This document shows, in pieces, positions 25,944 to 34,747 of a stretch of 64,000 nucleotides of DNA. How positions within the stretch are numbered: position 1 is the first letter of the stretch; each line of letters begins with the position of its first letter. A program made the position numbers and the translations under genes. The stretch comes from Microbacterium hominis NBRC 15708. GTDB lineage: Bacteria; Actinomycetota; Actinomycetes; Actinomycetales; Microbacteriaceae. The notes beneath the pieces are model-generated. The model did not search any database and was not told the origin of the DNA. It was given only the letters and a program-made list of their open reading frames with translations. The stretch is from the NCBI RefSeq assembly GCF_001592125.1, contig NZ_BCWI01000001.1, positions 496,001 through 560,000 on the forward strand, in the 5' to 3' direction.

Positions 25944-25996
25944 GTCGTTCCGGGGAACGACTTCCGGTCAGCGCGATCTCATCCTCTCGCAGGATG
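25944..25996. promoter_or_regulatory. candidate operators for the ABC/two-component operon
   Basis: Two inverted repeats lie 34-86 bases before the ABC ATPase start: GTCGTTCC-GG-GGAACGAC (25944-25961) and CATCCT-CTCGC-AGGATG (25980-25996). Regulators of this NarL type often bind such sites at their own operon. No clear -35/-10 pair is visible; TAGCGT at 26018-26023 is a weak -10 candidate. Confidence 0.45.
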
Positions 25997-26029
25997 CGGC
26001 CCCGACCGCAGGCCCCGTAGCGTCGAAGC

Positions 26030-26941
26030 ATGATCGTTGCTGAGAACCTCACGAAGAGATACGGAAGCACCACCGCCGTCGACGACGTCTCGTTCGCCGT
26101 GCAGCCCGGGCAGGTCACCGGGTTCCTCGGCCCCAACGGAGCCGGCAAGTCGACCACCATGCGCATGATCGTGGGCCTCGACGCGCCCTCCTCGGGGCGT
26201 GTGACGGTCGGCGGGCACCTCTACACCCACAGCCGCTCTCCGCTCACCGAGGTCGGGGTGCTGCTCGACGCGAAGGCCGTGCACACGGGTCGATCGGCGC
26301 GCGGGCACCTGCGGGCGATGGCGGCGACGCACGGCATCCCCACCTCCCGCGTCGACGAGGTCATCGCGCTGACAGGGCTCGAGGCCGTCGCGAACAAGCG
26401 CGCCGGCAAGTTCTCGCTCGGCATGGGGCAGCGCCTCGGCATCGCCGCCGCGCTGCTCGGAGACCCGCAGACGCTCATCCTCGACGAGCCCGTCAACGGC
26501 CTCGATCCCGAGGGCGTGCGCTGGGTGCGCCAGTTCGTGCGCCACCTCGCCGGTGAGGGACGGACGGTCCTGCTGTCCAGCCACCTCATGAGCGAGATGT
26601 CGCAGACCGCCGACCACGTGATCGTGCTCGGACGCGGACGCGTGCTCGCCGACGCGCCGCTGGCCGAGCTCGTCAGCGCGTGGACGCGCAACGAGGTGCT
26701 CGTGCGCACCCCGCGTGCCGCCGACCTCGCCGCCGCGCTCGGCTCGCCCGACGTCACCGTGACCGACACCGGCGAGGGCAGGCTCGTCGTCGCCGGCATC
26801 GCGGCGAGCGCCATCGGCGACATCGCCGCGCAGCGCGGCATCCCGCTGCACGAGCTGACCCCGCGCAGCGGCTCGCTGGAAGAGGCCTACATGGCGCTCA
26901 CCGAAGGCGCCGTCCAGTACAAGACCAAGGAGATCGCATGA
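26030..26941 (+). CDS. ABC transporter ATP-binding protein
   Basis: A 303-residue ATPase subunit of an exporter of the drug/bacitracin type. Walker A is GPNGAGKST at residues 34-42, the signature region is FSLGMGQRLGIAAALLGD (a degenerate LSGGQ typical of DrrA/BcrA-like ATPases), and Walker B is LILDEPVNGLDPEG. The C-terminal 80 residues after the H-loop (LLSSHLMSEMSQTADHVI) form an extra domain ending in TPRSGSLEEAYMALTEG. It overlaps the permease gene by four bases (ATGA) and is the first of a run that continues into a histidine kinase and response regulator, so it is likely an envelope-stress or antimicrobial exporter. Confidence 0.93.
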   Translation: MIVAENLTKRYGSTTAVDDVSFAVQPGQVTGFLGPNGAGKSTTMRMIVGLDAPSSGRVTVGGHLYTHSRSPLTEVGVLLDAKAVHTGRSARGHLRAMAATHGIPTSRVDEVIALTGLEAVANKRAGKFSLGMGQRLGIAAALLGDPQTLILDEPVNGLDPEGVRWVRQFVRHLAGEGRTVLLSSHLMSEMSQTADHVIVLGRGRVLADAPLAELVSAWTRNEVLVRTPRAADLAAALGSPDVTVTDTGEGRLVVAGIAASAIGDIAAQRGIPLHELTPRSGSLEEAYMALTEGAVQYKTKEIA

Positions 26942-27753
26942 CCACCGCGACCGTCCCCGCCGCTGCCGCGGGCTCCGTCTCGGCCCGCCCCGGGTCGCCC
27001 TACCACCTGTCGTTCGTCCGCGTCGTGCGCAGCGAGTGGATCAAGCTCCTGTCGCTGCGCTCGACGTGGTGGTCGCTCGCCATCACGGTCGTGCTGTCGG
27101 TGGGCATCTCCCTCATGATGGCCGCCGCCCTGCGCGACTTCGACTCGGGCTTTGCGCCCGTCATGGTGGTCGTCATGCCGATGCAGTTCACGATGCTCGT
27201 CGCGGGCATCCTCGGCGCGATCGCGATCACGGGCGAGTATTCGACGGGCATGATCCGCTCGACGCTGACGGCCGAGCCGCGTCGCGGCGCGGTCCTGCTG
27301 GCCAAGGCGCTCGTCGTGACGGTGCTCCTGGCCCTCGCCACCGCAGCCACCTATGCGATCTCCGTGCTGGCGACGGCGCCGATCCTCACGACGGCGATCG
27401 ACTGGGCCGACCCGGCGCAGTCGTGGTCGCCGCTGCTGGCGGGCGTCTTCGCGATGGCGACGTTCGCGCTCATCGGACTCGGCTTCGGCTTCATCGTCCG
27501 CAACGGCGCCGGTGCGATCGCCGCGACCGTCGGTGTGCTGTTCGTGCTGCCCATCGTCCTGTCGATGTTCTCCTTCGCCGGGGAGGGCTGGAAGTGGATC
27601 GTCGATGCGAGTCAGTACCTGCCGATGTCCGGAGCCCAGTCCGCGACGACGGCCGGCGGAGACGAGGTCGTCCGTGGCCTGCTGACGCTCGCCGCCTGGC
27701 CTGCGGCACTGCTGCTCGGCGCGTGGGCGGCACTGCGCGGTCGCGACGCCTGA
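26938..27753 (+). CDS. ABC transporter permease
   Basis: A 271-residue membrane protein with six hydrophobic segments (starting at SLAITVVLSVGISLMMAAAL, MQFTMLVAGILGAIAITGEY and on). The ITGEYSTGMIRSTL sequence after helix 2 is the typical ABC-2-type permease signature in this family of exporters. The N-terminal 35 residues are cytoplasmic. With the ATPase encoded just upstream it would form a homodimeric exporter complex; the substrate is unknown. The stop is seven bases before the histidine kinase start, supporting one transcript. Confidence 0.9.
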   Translation: MTTATVPAAAAGSVSARPGSPYHLSFVRVVRSEWIKLLSLRSTWWSLAITVVLSVGISLMMAAALRDFDSGFAPVMVVVMPMQFTMLVAGILGAIAITGEYSTGMIRSTLTAEPRRGAVLLAKALVVTVLLALATAATYAISVLATAPILTTAIDWADPAQSWSPLLAGVFAMATFALIGLGFGFIVRNGAGAIAATVGVLFVLPIVLSMFSFAGEGWKWIVDASQYLPMSGAQSATTAGGDEVVRGLLTLAAWPAALLLGAWAALRGRDA

Positions 27754-27760
27754 CACCGCC

Positions 27761-29014
27761 ATGGTGTCTGCCGGAAGCCGTGGCTCTCCCGACCCCGCGT
27801 CGAGCGAGCTGCGGCTTCCGCGTCCGCCGGGAGTCATCCGGCGCTTCTGGGCGCGGCACCGGCGCACCGCCGACGTTCTGATCGCGCTCGCGACGGCGAT
27901 TCTCACCTTCTCCGCACCGGGACGCACGGAGGCGCGAGACGTGGGCGTGCTCTGGGAGAGCGCGCGACCGTTCGCGGTCGTCCTGCTGGCCGTCGCCTGC
28001 GTCGCCCTCCTCTGGCGGCGGCGGAGGCCGATGGTCACGTTCGCCTTCGCGACGGCGGGTGCCGTGCTCGCCGTCTCGTCCGGCGCCGGCGTGGGAGGCG
28101 CGGCGGTCGCCGTCGCAGTCTTCGCGGTCGCCGTGTACACGGGGTCGGCCGCGGCGTGGCGTGCCGGGGCCGTCGCCGTCGGAGCGGCGCTGGCGTGCGC
28201 GGGGGTGATGGTGCTGAGCGGCGTCACCGACCTCGTCGCCGCACTCAACGGCTGTGCGGCACTCATCGTGAGTCTTCTGCTCGGCACGCTCATCGGCGTC
28301 AACGTCGGCAACCGCGCCCGCTACCTCGCCGCGCTGATGGACACGTCGCGCCAGCTCTGGGCCGAGCGGGAACGGCACGCGCGGCTCGCGGCGAGCGCGG
28401 AGCGCACCCGCATCGCGCGAGAGATGCACGACGTGGTCTCCCACTCGCTGACGGTCGTCGTCGCGCTGGCCGAGGGGGCGAGCGCGACCTCCGACGCGGA
28501 GCGCGGTCGGGCCGCGACGGCGCAGATCGCCGTCACGGCGCGCAGTGCGCTCGACGAGATGCGCGCGATGCTGGGGCTGCTCCGCGACGGGGATGCCGAG
28601 GACGACGCACCGCTCGTCCCCCTCGACGGCGACACCGTGCGTGCCGCGGTCGAGGCGGCCCGCAGCGCCGGGCTTCCCGTCACCGTGGAGACCTCGGGTC
28701 CCCCCATCGATGACCGCCACCTCAGACTGGCCGTTGCGCGCGTCGTACAGGAGGGACTGACGAACGTGATGCGACACGCCCCGTCGGCGACCCGCGTGGC
28801 GGTGACCATCTCGACCGACCGCGGCGGAGTGGAGGTCGAGGTCGTCAACGACGGCGTGGTCGCAGGGGCTTCCCCCGCCACCGGTGGCTACGGCATCCGT
28901 GGACTGCACGAGCGCGCCGCACGCGTAGGCGGCGCAGCCGAGGCCGGACCCATCGGAGGCGGCCGGTGGCGCGTGCGCCTGACGGTGCCGCAGGACGCGG
29001 CGGTGGCGAGATGA
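27761..29014 (+). CDS. sensor histidine kinase (HisKA_3 / NarL-type)
   Basis: A 417-residue membrane kinase. Residues about 35-190 hold five or six hydrophobic helices with almost no extracellular loop, so it probably senses within the membrane or through the neighbouring ABC transporter. The phosphoacceptor His223 lies in RIAREMHDVVSHSLTVVVAL. The ATPase domain follows with VVQEGLTNVMRHAPSATRVA (N box), VNDGVVAGASPATGGYGIRG (G boxes). This arrangement is that of kinases that pair with NarL-type regulators and ABC exporters in actinobacteria. The stop overlaps the response-regulator start (ATGA). Confidence 0.92.
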   Translation: MVSAGSRGSPDPASSELRLPRPPGVIRRFWARHRRTADVLIALATAILTFSAPGRTEARDVGVLWESARPFAVVLLAVACVALLWRRRRPMVTFAFATAGAVLAVSSGAGVGGAAVAVAVFAVAVYTGSAAAWRAGAVAVGAALACAGVMVLSGVTDLVAALNGCAALIVSLLLGTLIGVNVGNRARYLAALMDTSRQLWAERERHARLAASAERTRIAREMHDVVSHSLTVVVALAEGASATSDAERGRAATAQIAVTARSALDEMRAMLGLLRDGDAEDDAPLVPLDGDTVRAAVEAARSAGLPVTVETSGPPIDDRHLRLAVARVVQEGLTNVMRHAPSATRVAVTISTDRGGVEVEVVNDGVVAGASPATGGYGIRGLHERAARVGGAAEAGPIGGGRWRVRLTVPQDAAVAR

Positions 29015-29766
29015 CGACCGCGGCGGAGCCGATCCGTGTCGTCGTCGCCGACGACCAGCAACTGATCCGACTGGGATTCGGACTCGTGCTGGGCGCCGAG
29101 GACGACATCGTCGTCGTGGGCGAGGCCTCCGACGGCGAGGAAGCGGTCGAGCTCTGCGTCGCGCTCGATCCCGACGTCGTGTTGATGGACGTGCGGATGC
29201 CGAGGCTCGACGGTGTCGCCGCCACCGCGCGGATCGTCGGCACCGTCCCGCGCACGCGCGTGCTGGTGCTGACCACCTTCGATCTCGACGAGTACGCCTT
29301 CGGTGCGCTGGATGCCGGAGCCAGCGGCTTCCTGCTCAAGGACGTCGATCGCGCGGCGTTGGTCGGCGCCGTCCGTGCCGTCGCCGCCGGCGACGCCGTG
29401 CTCTCTCCCCGCGTCACCCGTGAGGTTCTCCGGCGCCGCAATGCGGCGAACGCCCACGCGACGGATGCGGACGGCGCCGCATCGGAGCTCGCGGCGCGGC
29501 TCACCGAGCTCACGCCCCGCGAACGCGAGGTGTTCCATGCGATCGCGCGCGGCCTCACCAATGCCGAGGTCGCCGCCGAGCTCTACCTCGGCGAGACGAC
29601 CGTGAAGACGCACGTCGGCCGCATCCTGGCGAAGCTCGGCGCGCGCGACCGCATCCAGGCGGTGATCCTCGCCCACCGGGGAGAGGCGCTCCTCGATCGT
29701 CTCCCGGCACCGCGCGACCCGGATGCGCACGCTCCTCACGATCACTCCCCAGGGCGTGCTCGTTAG
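29011..29766 (+). CDS. NarL/LuxR-type response regulator
   Basis: A 251-residue DNA-binding regulator phosphorylated by the kinase encoded just upstream. The receiver has the acidic pocket DD in VVVADDQQ, the phosphoacceptor Asp60 in VVLMDVRMPRLDG, and the conserved lysine in GFLLKDVD. A linker of about 25 residues leads to a LuxR helix-turn-helix, LTPREREVFHAIARGLTNAE then LGETTVKTHVGRIL. The ATG at 29011 overlaps the kinase stop. A tail of about 20 residues ends PHDHSPGRAR. It probably activates the ABC operon and may act on MscS and globin, which follow after ten bases. Confidence 0.93.
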   Translation: MTTAAEPIRVVVADDQQLIRLGFGLVLGAEDDIVVVGEASDGEEAVELCVALDPDVVLMDVRMPRLDGVAATARIVGTVPRTRVLVLTTFDLDEYAFGALDAGASGFLLKDVDRAALVGAVRAVAAGDAVLSPRVTREVLRRRNAANAHATDADGAASELAARLTELTPREREVFHAIARGLTNAEVAAELYLGETTVKTHVGRILAKLGARDRIQAVILAHRGEALLDRLPAPRDPDAHAPHDHSPGRAR

Positions 29767-29776
29767 GATCGGAACG

Positions 29777-30910
29777 ATGCTGTACTTCCAAGACACCGGT
29801 GGGGATCCCGCCGCCCCCGTCATCGATCCGAAGCTGTGGGAGAACGTGCTGGTCTTCCTCGGCCAGGCGGGCATGAACGTGCTCGCGAGCATCGGCATCG
29901 CCGTCGGCGCCTTCTTCGCCTCCTGGATCCTTCGCCTCGTCATCCGCCGCATCGTCAACCGCATCGTGTCCGGGGCGAAGAGCAAGGCGAACGTCGACGA
30001 CACGCAGGCCCTCGAGCGCTCGCCCCTCGCCGCGATGCGTCTGGTCCAACGCACCCGCACACTGGGTTCGATCCTCCAGAACATCGTCAACGTCGCCATC
30101 GTGATCATCGCGATCCTGTTGATCTTCGGAACGGTCGCCCCCGACGCGCTCGGCTCGTTCGCGCTGCTGTCCGCCGCGATCGGCGCCGGCCTCGGCTTCG
30201 GTGCCCAGAACATCGTCAAGGACGTGCTCAACGGCATCTTCATCGTCGCGGAGGACCAGGTGGGGATCGGCGACGTCGTCGACCTCGGCTTGGCGACGGG
30301 CATCGTCGAGTACGTCAGCGTGCGGATCACGCACGTCCGCGACGTCAACGGCACGCTCTGGTACGTGCGCAACGGGGAGATCACGCGCATCGGAAACATG
30401 TCGCAGGGCTGGTCGCGCGTCATCATCGACCTCGCGCTGCCGGTCGACGTCGACATAGATCAGGTCGAGAAGTCGATGCTCGCCACAGCGAAGTCTCTCG
30501 CGAAGGATCCGAAGTGGCGCACGCGCGTGATCGAGCAGCCCGAGGTGTGGGGACTCGAGTCGATCACCGGCGATGCCCTCGTGATCCGTCTCGTGATGAA
30601 GACGCGGGCCAATGCGAAGGACGACGTCGCGCGCGAGCTGCGCATGCGGCTCAAGCGCGCGATGGACGACCTCGGTGTGACGCTGCCGTCGATGAACACC
30701 GTCATGCTCGCCGGGCTCGAGGGAGCCCAGCGCGTGCGGGGCGCGAACCCGCCGCGCACCCGGCCGACCCCGGTGGCGACCGCCGACGGCAAGGGCATCT
30801 GGAAGCCCAAGCGCGGAGGCGCCGCCTCGAAGCGGACCGGCGCGGAGGAGAACTCGTCGGCGACGACGGACGGCGCTCCGGCTCCGCAGACGAAGGGCCA
30901 GGACTCATGA
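29777..30910 (+). CDS. mechanosensitive channel MscS family protein
   Basis: A 377-residue membrane channel that opens when membrane tension rises in hypo-osmotic shock. Three transmembrane helices come first (residues about 20-45, 90-115 and 120-150). The pore-lining helix TM3 and MscS signature are [21 protein letters not shown] beta domain follows ([20 protein letters not shown], then [20 protein letters not shown]), then an alpha/beta domain. The C-terminal 70 residues are basic and Pro/Ala/Thr-rich and have no counterpart in E. coli MscS. The ATG at 29777 gives MLYFQDTGG, ten bases after the response-regulator stop; the stop overlaps the globin start (ATGA). Confidence 0.92.
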   Translation: MLYFQDTGGDPAAPVIDPKLWENVLVFLGQAGMNVLASIGIAVGAFFASWILRLVIRRIVNRIVSGAKSKANVDDTQALERSPLAAMRLVQRTRTLGSILQNIVNVAIVIIAILLIFGTVAPDALGSFALLSAAIGAGLGFGAQNIVKDVLNGIFIVAEDQVGIGDVVDLGLATGIVEYVSVRITHVRDVNGTLWYVRNGEITRIGNMSQGWSRVIIDLALPVDVDIDQVEKSMLATAKSLAKDPKWRTRVIEQPEVWGLESITGDALVIRLVMKTRANAKDDVARELRMRLKRAMDDLGVTLPSMNTVMLAGLEGAQRVRGANPPRTRPTPVATADGKGIWKPKRGGAASKRTGAEENSSATTDGAPAPQTKGQDS

Positions 30911-31386
30911 GCGCGCAGAGCGGGAGCTTCTACGACGAGATCGGCGGGCATGAGACGTTCGTCCGACTGGTCGACGCCTTCTACCGGGGCGTGGCCGACG
31001 ACGAGGTGTTGCGGCCGATGTACCCCGAGGCCGACCTCGGCCCGGCGGCGGAGCGGCTGACGCTGTTCCTGGAGCAGTACTGGGGCGGGCCGACCACCTA
31101 CAGCGAGCGCCGCGGGCACCCCCGGCTGCGCATGCGGCACATCCCCTTCCACGTCAATCCCGACGCCCGCGACCGCTGGCTCGCGCACATGCGCACCGCC
31201 GTCGACGAGCTCGACCTCTCACCGCTGCACGAAGCGACGCTTTGGGACTACCTGCAGCGGGCCGCGCATGCCATGGTGAACACGTTCGAGCCCAGCGGCA
31301 TCGGTCCCGATCGTCCGTCCAGCGCCGCGCACCTGCCGGTGCACCCGCGCCCGACGGAGGATGTCGCGGCATCCCCCGAGCGCTGA
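30907..31386 (+). CDS. glbO: truncated hemoglobin, group II (GlbO-like)
   Basis: A 159-residue 2-on-2 globin that binds heme and oxygen, thought to aid respiration or detoxify NO and peroxide. Group II features are the B-helix [20 protein letters not shown] with its distal tyrosine, [20 protein letters not shown] with the CD1 tyrosine region, the proximal histidine in RMRHIPFHV, and the group II tryptophan in TLWDYLQRA. The first 130 residues cover the fold; about 28 further residues (Pro/Ser/Arg-rich, ending VAASPER) are an extension. It starts inside the mscS stop codon. M. tuberculosis carries glbO (Rv2470) just after pepN, in line with the gene order here. Confidence 0.93.
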   Translation: MSAQSGSFYDEIGGHETFVRLVDAFYRGVADDEVLRPMYPEADLGPAAERLTLFLEQYWGGPTTYSERRGHPRLRMRHIPFHVNPDARDRWLAHMRTAVDELDLSPLHEATLWDYLQRAAHAMVNTFEPSGIGPDRPSSAAHLPVHPRPTEDVAASPER

Positions 31387-31426
31387 CGGTCCGAATCTCA
31401 GCGACGAGACGACGAAGGAGTCGACG

Positions 31427-33094
31427 ATGAGCACCACCACGACACGCGAGGTCGACGTCCTCGTCATCGGATGGGGCCTCGCCGGTCTCGTCGCGGCGAC
31501 GGAAGCGGCCGCCGCCGGAAAGACCGTCGCCCTCCTCGACCAGGAGCCGCGCCCCAATCTGGGTGGGCAGGCGTTCTGGTCGTTCGGCGGCCTGTTCTTC
31601 GTCGATTCCCCCGAACAGCGACGGATGGGGATCGCGGACTCCCTCGAGCTCGCTCGGCAGGACTGGTTCGCCACCGCCGGGTTCGACCGCGACGAGGATC
31701 TCTGGCCGCGCCGGTGGGCGGAGGCCTACCTGCAGTTCGCCAGCGGCGAGAAGCGCGCCTGGCTCCGCGAGAAGGGCGTGGGTTTCTTCCCCGTGGTCGG
31801 CTGGGCCGAGCGCGGAGGCTACAACGCCACCGGACCGGGAAACTCCGTCCCGCGCTTCCACATCACCTGGGGTACCGGCCCCGGGCTCGTCGCCCCTTTC
31901 CAGGCGGCCGTCGAGCAGGCGGAGGCGACGGGGCGCCTCACGGTGCTCCCCCGGCACCGCGTGACGGCCCTGAGCACCGGCGGGGCCGGCGTCACCGGCG
32001 CACGCGGTGACATCCTCGCCCCCTCCGGCGCACCACGGGGCGCCGTCAGCTCGCGCGAGATCGTGGGAGCCTTCGAGGTCACGGCGGGCGCCACGATCGT
32101 CGCGTCGGGCGGGATCGGCGGCAACCACGACCTCGTGCGCGCCCAGTGGCCCGCCCGCCTCGGGACCGCCCCCGACACGATGATCACCGGGGTTCCCGCC
32201 TACGTCGACGGATCGATGCAGCCGGTATCCGCCGCCGCCGGCGCCCACCTCATCAACGGCGACCGCATGTGGCACTACGTCGAGGGGATCCAGAACTGGA
32301 ATCCGATCTGGCCGAACCACGGCATCCGGATCCTGCCCGGGCCGTCGTCGGTGTGGCTGGACGCCACCGGCGCGCGGCTTCCCGTTCCGCTCTACCCCGG
32401 CTTCGACACCCTGGGAACCCTCGCGCACCTGCGCGCCACCGGCCACGACCATTCGTGGTTCGTCCTCTCGCAGAAGATCATCGAGAAGGAGTTCACCCTC
32501 TCGGGAAGCGAGCAGAACCCGGACCTCACCGGCAAGGACGTGCCCCTGCTGGTGCGCTCGCGGCTCGGTGCGGGGGCCGCCGGGCCCGTGCAGGACTTCC
32601 TCGACCACGGTGCGGACTTCGTGGTGCGCCGGACGCTGGACGAGCTGATCGACGGCATGCGCGCGCTGCCGGGCGGTGAAGCACTGGACGCGTCCACCGT
32701 GCGACGTGAACTCGAAGCGCGCGACCGCGAGATCGAGAACGACTTCACGAAGGATGCGCAGATCGCGATGCTGCGCGCAGCCCGTGCCTACCGGGGCGAC
32801 CGGCTCATCCGCACCGCGAAGCCGCATCGCATCCTCGATCCGCAGAACGGGCCCCTCATCGCCGTGAAGCTCCACGTGCTCACCCGCAAGTCGCTCGGCG
32901 GGATCGAGACCGACCTGTCGGGTCGTGCCCTCGGCACCGACGGGGCTCCGGTCGGCGGGCTGTACGCGGCCGGCGAGGCTGCAGGCTTCGGCGGCGGCGG
33001 CGTGCACGGCTACCGCGCGCTGGAGGGCACCTTCGTCGGTGGATGCCTGTTCTCGGGCAGGATCGCCGGACGGGCGGCCGCCGCCGCACTCTGA
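31427..33094 (+). CDS. FAD-binding dehydrogenase (Rv0785-like, fumarate reductase / KstD superfamily)
   Basis: A 555-residue flavoprotein. The dinucleotide-binding fold opens VDVLVIGWGLAGLVAATEAA with GxGxxG as GWGLAG, followed by VALLDQE. The C-terminal FAD-contact region is GGLYAAGEAAGFGGGGVHGY, characteristic of the fumarate reductase/succinate dehydrogenase flavoprotein superfamily. It resembles a group annotated simply as FAD-binding dehydrogenase, related to 3-ketosteroid dehydrogenases, but the active-site residues for steroids are not obvious and no steroid genes are near. GAAGGAG precedes the ATG at 31427. It follows the globin by 40 bases and probably ends the long ABC/TCS/MscS/globin run. 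Confidence 0.87.
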   Translation: MSTTTTREVDVLVIGWGLAGLVAATEAAAAGKTVALLDQEPRPNLGGQAFWSFGGLFFVDSPEQRRMGIADSLELARQDWFATAGFDRDEDLWPRRWAEAYLQFASGEKRAWLREKGVGFFPVVGWAERGGYNATGPGNSVPRFHITWGTGPGLVAPFQAAVEQAEATGRLTVLPRHRVTALSTGGAGVTGARGDILAPSGAPRGAVSSREIVGAFEVTAGATIVASGGIGGNHDLVRAQWPARLGTAPDTMITGVPAYVDGSMQPVSAAAGAHLINGDRMWHYVEGIQNWNPIWPNHGIRILPGPSSVWLDATGARLPVPLYPGFDTLGTLAHLRATGHDHSWFVLSQKIIEKEFTLSGSEQNPDLTGKDVPLLVRSRLGAGAAGPVQDFLDHGADFVVRRTLDELIDGMRALPGGEALDASTVRRELEARDREIENDFTKDAQIAMLRAARAYRGDRLIRTAKPHRILDPQNGPLIAVKLHVLTRKSLGGIETDLSGRALGTDGAPVGGLYAAGEAAGFGGGGVHGYRALEGTFVGGCLFSGRIAGRAAAAAL

Positions 33095-33127
33095 GCGCGA
33101 CCACCGCGTCGACGGGGCCGACCTGGG

Positions 33128-33796
33128 TCAGGCGGCGCCCGTCGCCCGGACCTCGGTGAGCCCCGAGTGCACCCGGGTGCGCGTGAGGACGTGTCCCCGG
33201 CGCAGGCTCACGCGGGTCCACGGTCCGCTGCGATGGACGGTCGCCGTCTCCTCGCCCCCGATGAAGCCGAGGGCGAAGGCGGCGAACGCCACGCCGCGCG
33301 GCAGGTCCACGACCTCGCCGTCCGGCTCGCCCCACACCTGCGCCCGCACCAGTCGTACGACGTCTTCGCCCGCCGCGTCCGGGACGGCCTCCGCGACGGC
33401 GGCGATGCCCCACTGCGCACGAGCGGCGAGGGTCGCCGCATCGAGGGAGGCGGCGCGCTCCCACCCGGAGCGCGGCGGGGAGACCCCGGCCCAGGGCGCC
33501 GTCACCGCGGAGTCCGGCAGGGCGATCGCGTTCGGGGCGTCGCCGGGTGCCAGCGCGGCGGCATCCACGACGAGGTCGCACTCCAGCTCGGGATCCACGC
33601 GCACGAAACGCATGCCGAGGACGGTCGGCGTCGCCTCCAAGAGCGTCTGCGGAGCCAGCGGCGCCGAGGTCACGGCGAGGGTGCCTCCCGATGCGCGCAG
33701 ACGCACCGTCCCATCGCCGAGGCGGGCGGCGCGCTGGGCGAAGACGAGCACGTCGGCGGCGCTCGGGGCGTCGGCGAACAGGAGGTGGGCGGACAT
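33128..33796 (-). CDS. conserved hypothetical protein
   Basis: A 222-residue soluble protein beginning MSAHLLFADAPSAADVLVFA. It has no signal peptide, membrane helix or catalytic motif that I recognise. The sequence alternates short beta-like stretches (GTVRLRASGGTLAVTSAPLA, then ECDLVVDAAAL) and alanine-rich helices, and ends with TVHRSGPWTRVSLRRGHVLT, a basic beta-rich region. The ATG at 33796 follows AGGTGGG closely. It is divergent from the acyl-CoA thioesterase gene, sharing a 58-base control region, and convergent with the FAD dehydrogenase. Codon use and frame bias are normal, so it is a real gene of unknown function. Confidence 0.68.
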   Translation of the reverse strand: MSAHLLFADAPSAADVLVFAQRAARLGDGTVRLRASGGTLAVTSAPLAPQTLLEATPTVLGMRFVRVDPELECDLVVDAAALAPGDAPNAIALPDSAVTAPWAGVSPPRSGWERAASLDAATLAARAQWGIAAVAEAVPDAAGEDVVRLVRAQVWGEPDGEVVDLPRGVAFAAFALGFIGGEETATVHRSGPWTRVSLRRGHVLTRTRVHSGLTEVRATGAA

Positions 33797-33854
33797 CCCA
33801 CCTAAACTATCAAGCGGCAGCGGAGACGGACGGAGAGCACGTGGAGACGGCAGG

Positions 33855-34727
33855 GTGAGCGGCGAGGATCCCGTCGCGGAGATGCTGGATGTGCTCGACC
33901 TCTCCTCGGGAGACGCGCGCACGACCGAGGACATCTTCACCGGAGCCTCGCATCCGATGCCGACCGGACGGATCTTCGGCGGGCAGGTGCTCGCGCAGGC
34001 GATCATCGCGGCCGACCGGACGACCGACGACGACCGCGTCCCGCACTCGATGCACGGGTATTTCCTCCGTCCCGGCGACGCGGGGCGCGGCGTGACGCTC
34101 TCGGTGGATCGCATCCACGACGGACGCTCGTTCTCGACGCGCCGCACGCAGGTCTTCCAGGACGGCGTGCCCATCTTCTCCATGATCGCCTCGTTCGAGC
34201 GCGAGGACCCGGGCCTGGATCATCAGAGCGGGATGCCGGAGGGGATCCTCACACCCGAAGAGGCGATCCGGCAGTGGCCGGCCGCCGGACGGCATCCGCT
34301 GTCGCAACGCCTCCTCGCCAGCAGCCCCATCGAGGTCGTCCACGCCGAGGGAGCGATCTACGACGCCGTGGCCCCGCAGCGCAGCGCGCAGCAGAACGTG
34401 TGGATGCGCGCGAAGCGGCCCATCGGCGACGATCCCGCCCTGCACCGCGCCGTCCTGGCCTATATGAGCGATCTGACCATCCAGGAGTCCGTGCTGCGCG
34501 CGCACGGCATCGCGTGGTCGCAACCGGGGCTCAAAGTCGCCAGCCTGGACCACGCGATGTGGTGGCACCGCCCGGCACGGGTCGACGAGTGGCTCCTGTA
34601 CGCGCAGAACTCCCCCAGTGCGCGCGCCGGGAGAGGACTGTCCTCCGGACGCATCTTCACCCGCGATGGCGATCTGGTCGCGTCGGTCGGTCAGGAGATC
34701 ATGGTGCGGGTACCGGATCGCACCTGA
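33855..34727 (+). CDS. tesB: acyl-CoA thioesterase II (TesB family)
   Basis: A 290-residue double hot-dog enzyme that hydrolyses acyl-CoA to free acid and CoA. Family landmarks are PTGRIFGGQVLAQAIIAADR in the first hot-dog, HSMHGYFLRPGD, then YMSDLTIQ and VASLDHAMWWHRPARVDEWL in the second, where the aspartate of SLDHAMWWH is catalytic, and SGRIFTRDGDLVASVGQE at the end. The start is GTG at 33855 (VSGEDPVAEMLDVLDL) with GGAGA upstream; TAAACT at 33802-33807 could be the -10. Its neighbour downstream on the opposite strand is another thioesterase of the single hot-dog type. Confidence 0.93.
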   Translation: MSGEDPVAEMLDVLDLSSGDARTTEDIFTGASHPMPTGRIFGGQVLAQAIIAADRTTDDDRVPHSMHGYFLRPGDAGRGVTLSVDRIHDGRSFSTRRTQVFQDGVPIFSMIASFEREDPGLDHQSGMPEGILTPEEAIRQWPAAGRHPLSQRLLASSPIEVVHAEGAIYDAVAPQRSAQQNVWMRAKRPIGDDPALHRAVLAYMSDLTIQESVLRAHGIAWSQPGLKVASLDHAMWWHRPARVDEWLLYAQNSPSARAGRGLSSGRIFTRDGDLVASVGQEIMVRVPDRT

Positions 34728-34747
34728 CCGCGCCGCAGTCGTCGCGG

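Noticed and set aside
26887..28909. Long minus-strand frames opposite the permease and histidine kinase
   Set aside because: Antisense shadows, very rich in Arg, Ala and His; the plus-strand products have clear domain motifs and overlapping starts and stops.
31427..33094. FAD dehydrogenase considered as 3-ketosteroid delta-1-dehydrogenase
   Set aside because: Only the FAD fold is clear. Catalytic tyrosines typical of KstD were not located and no steroid genes are nearby.
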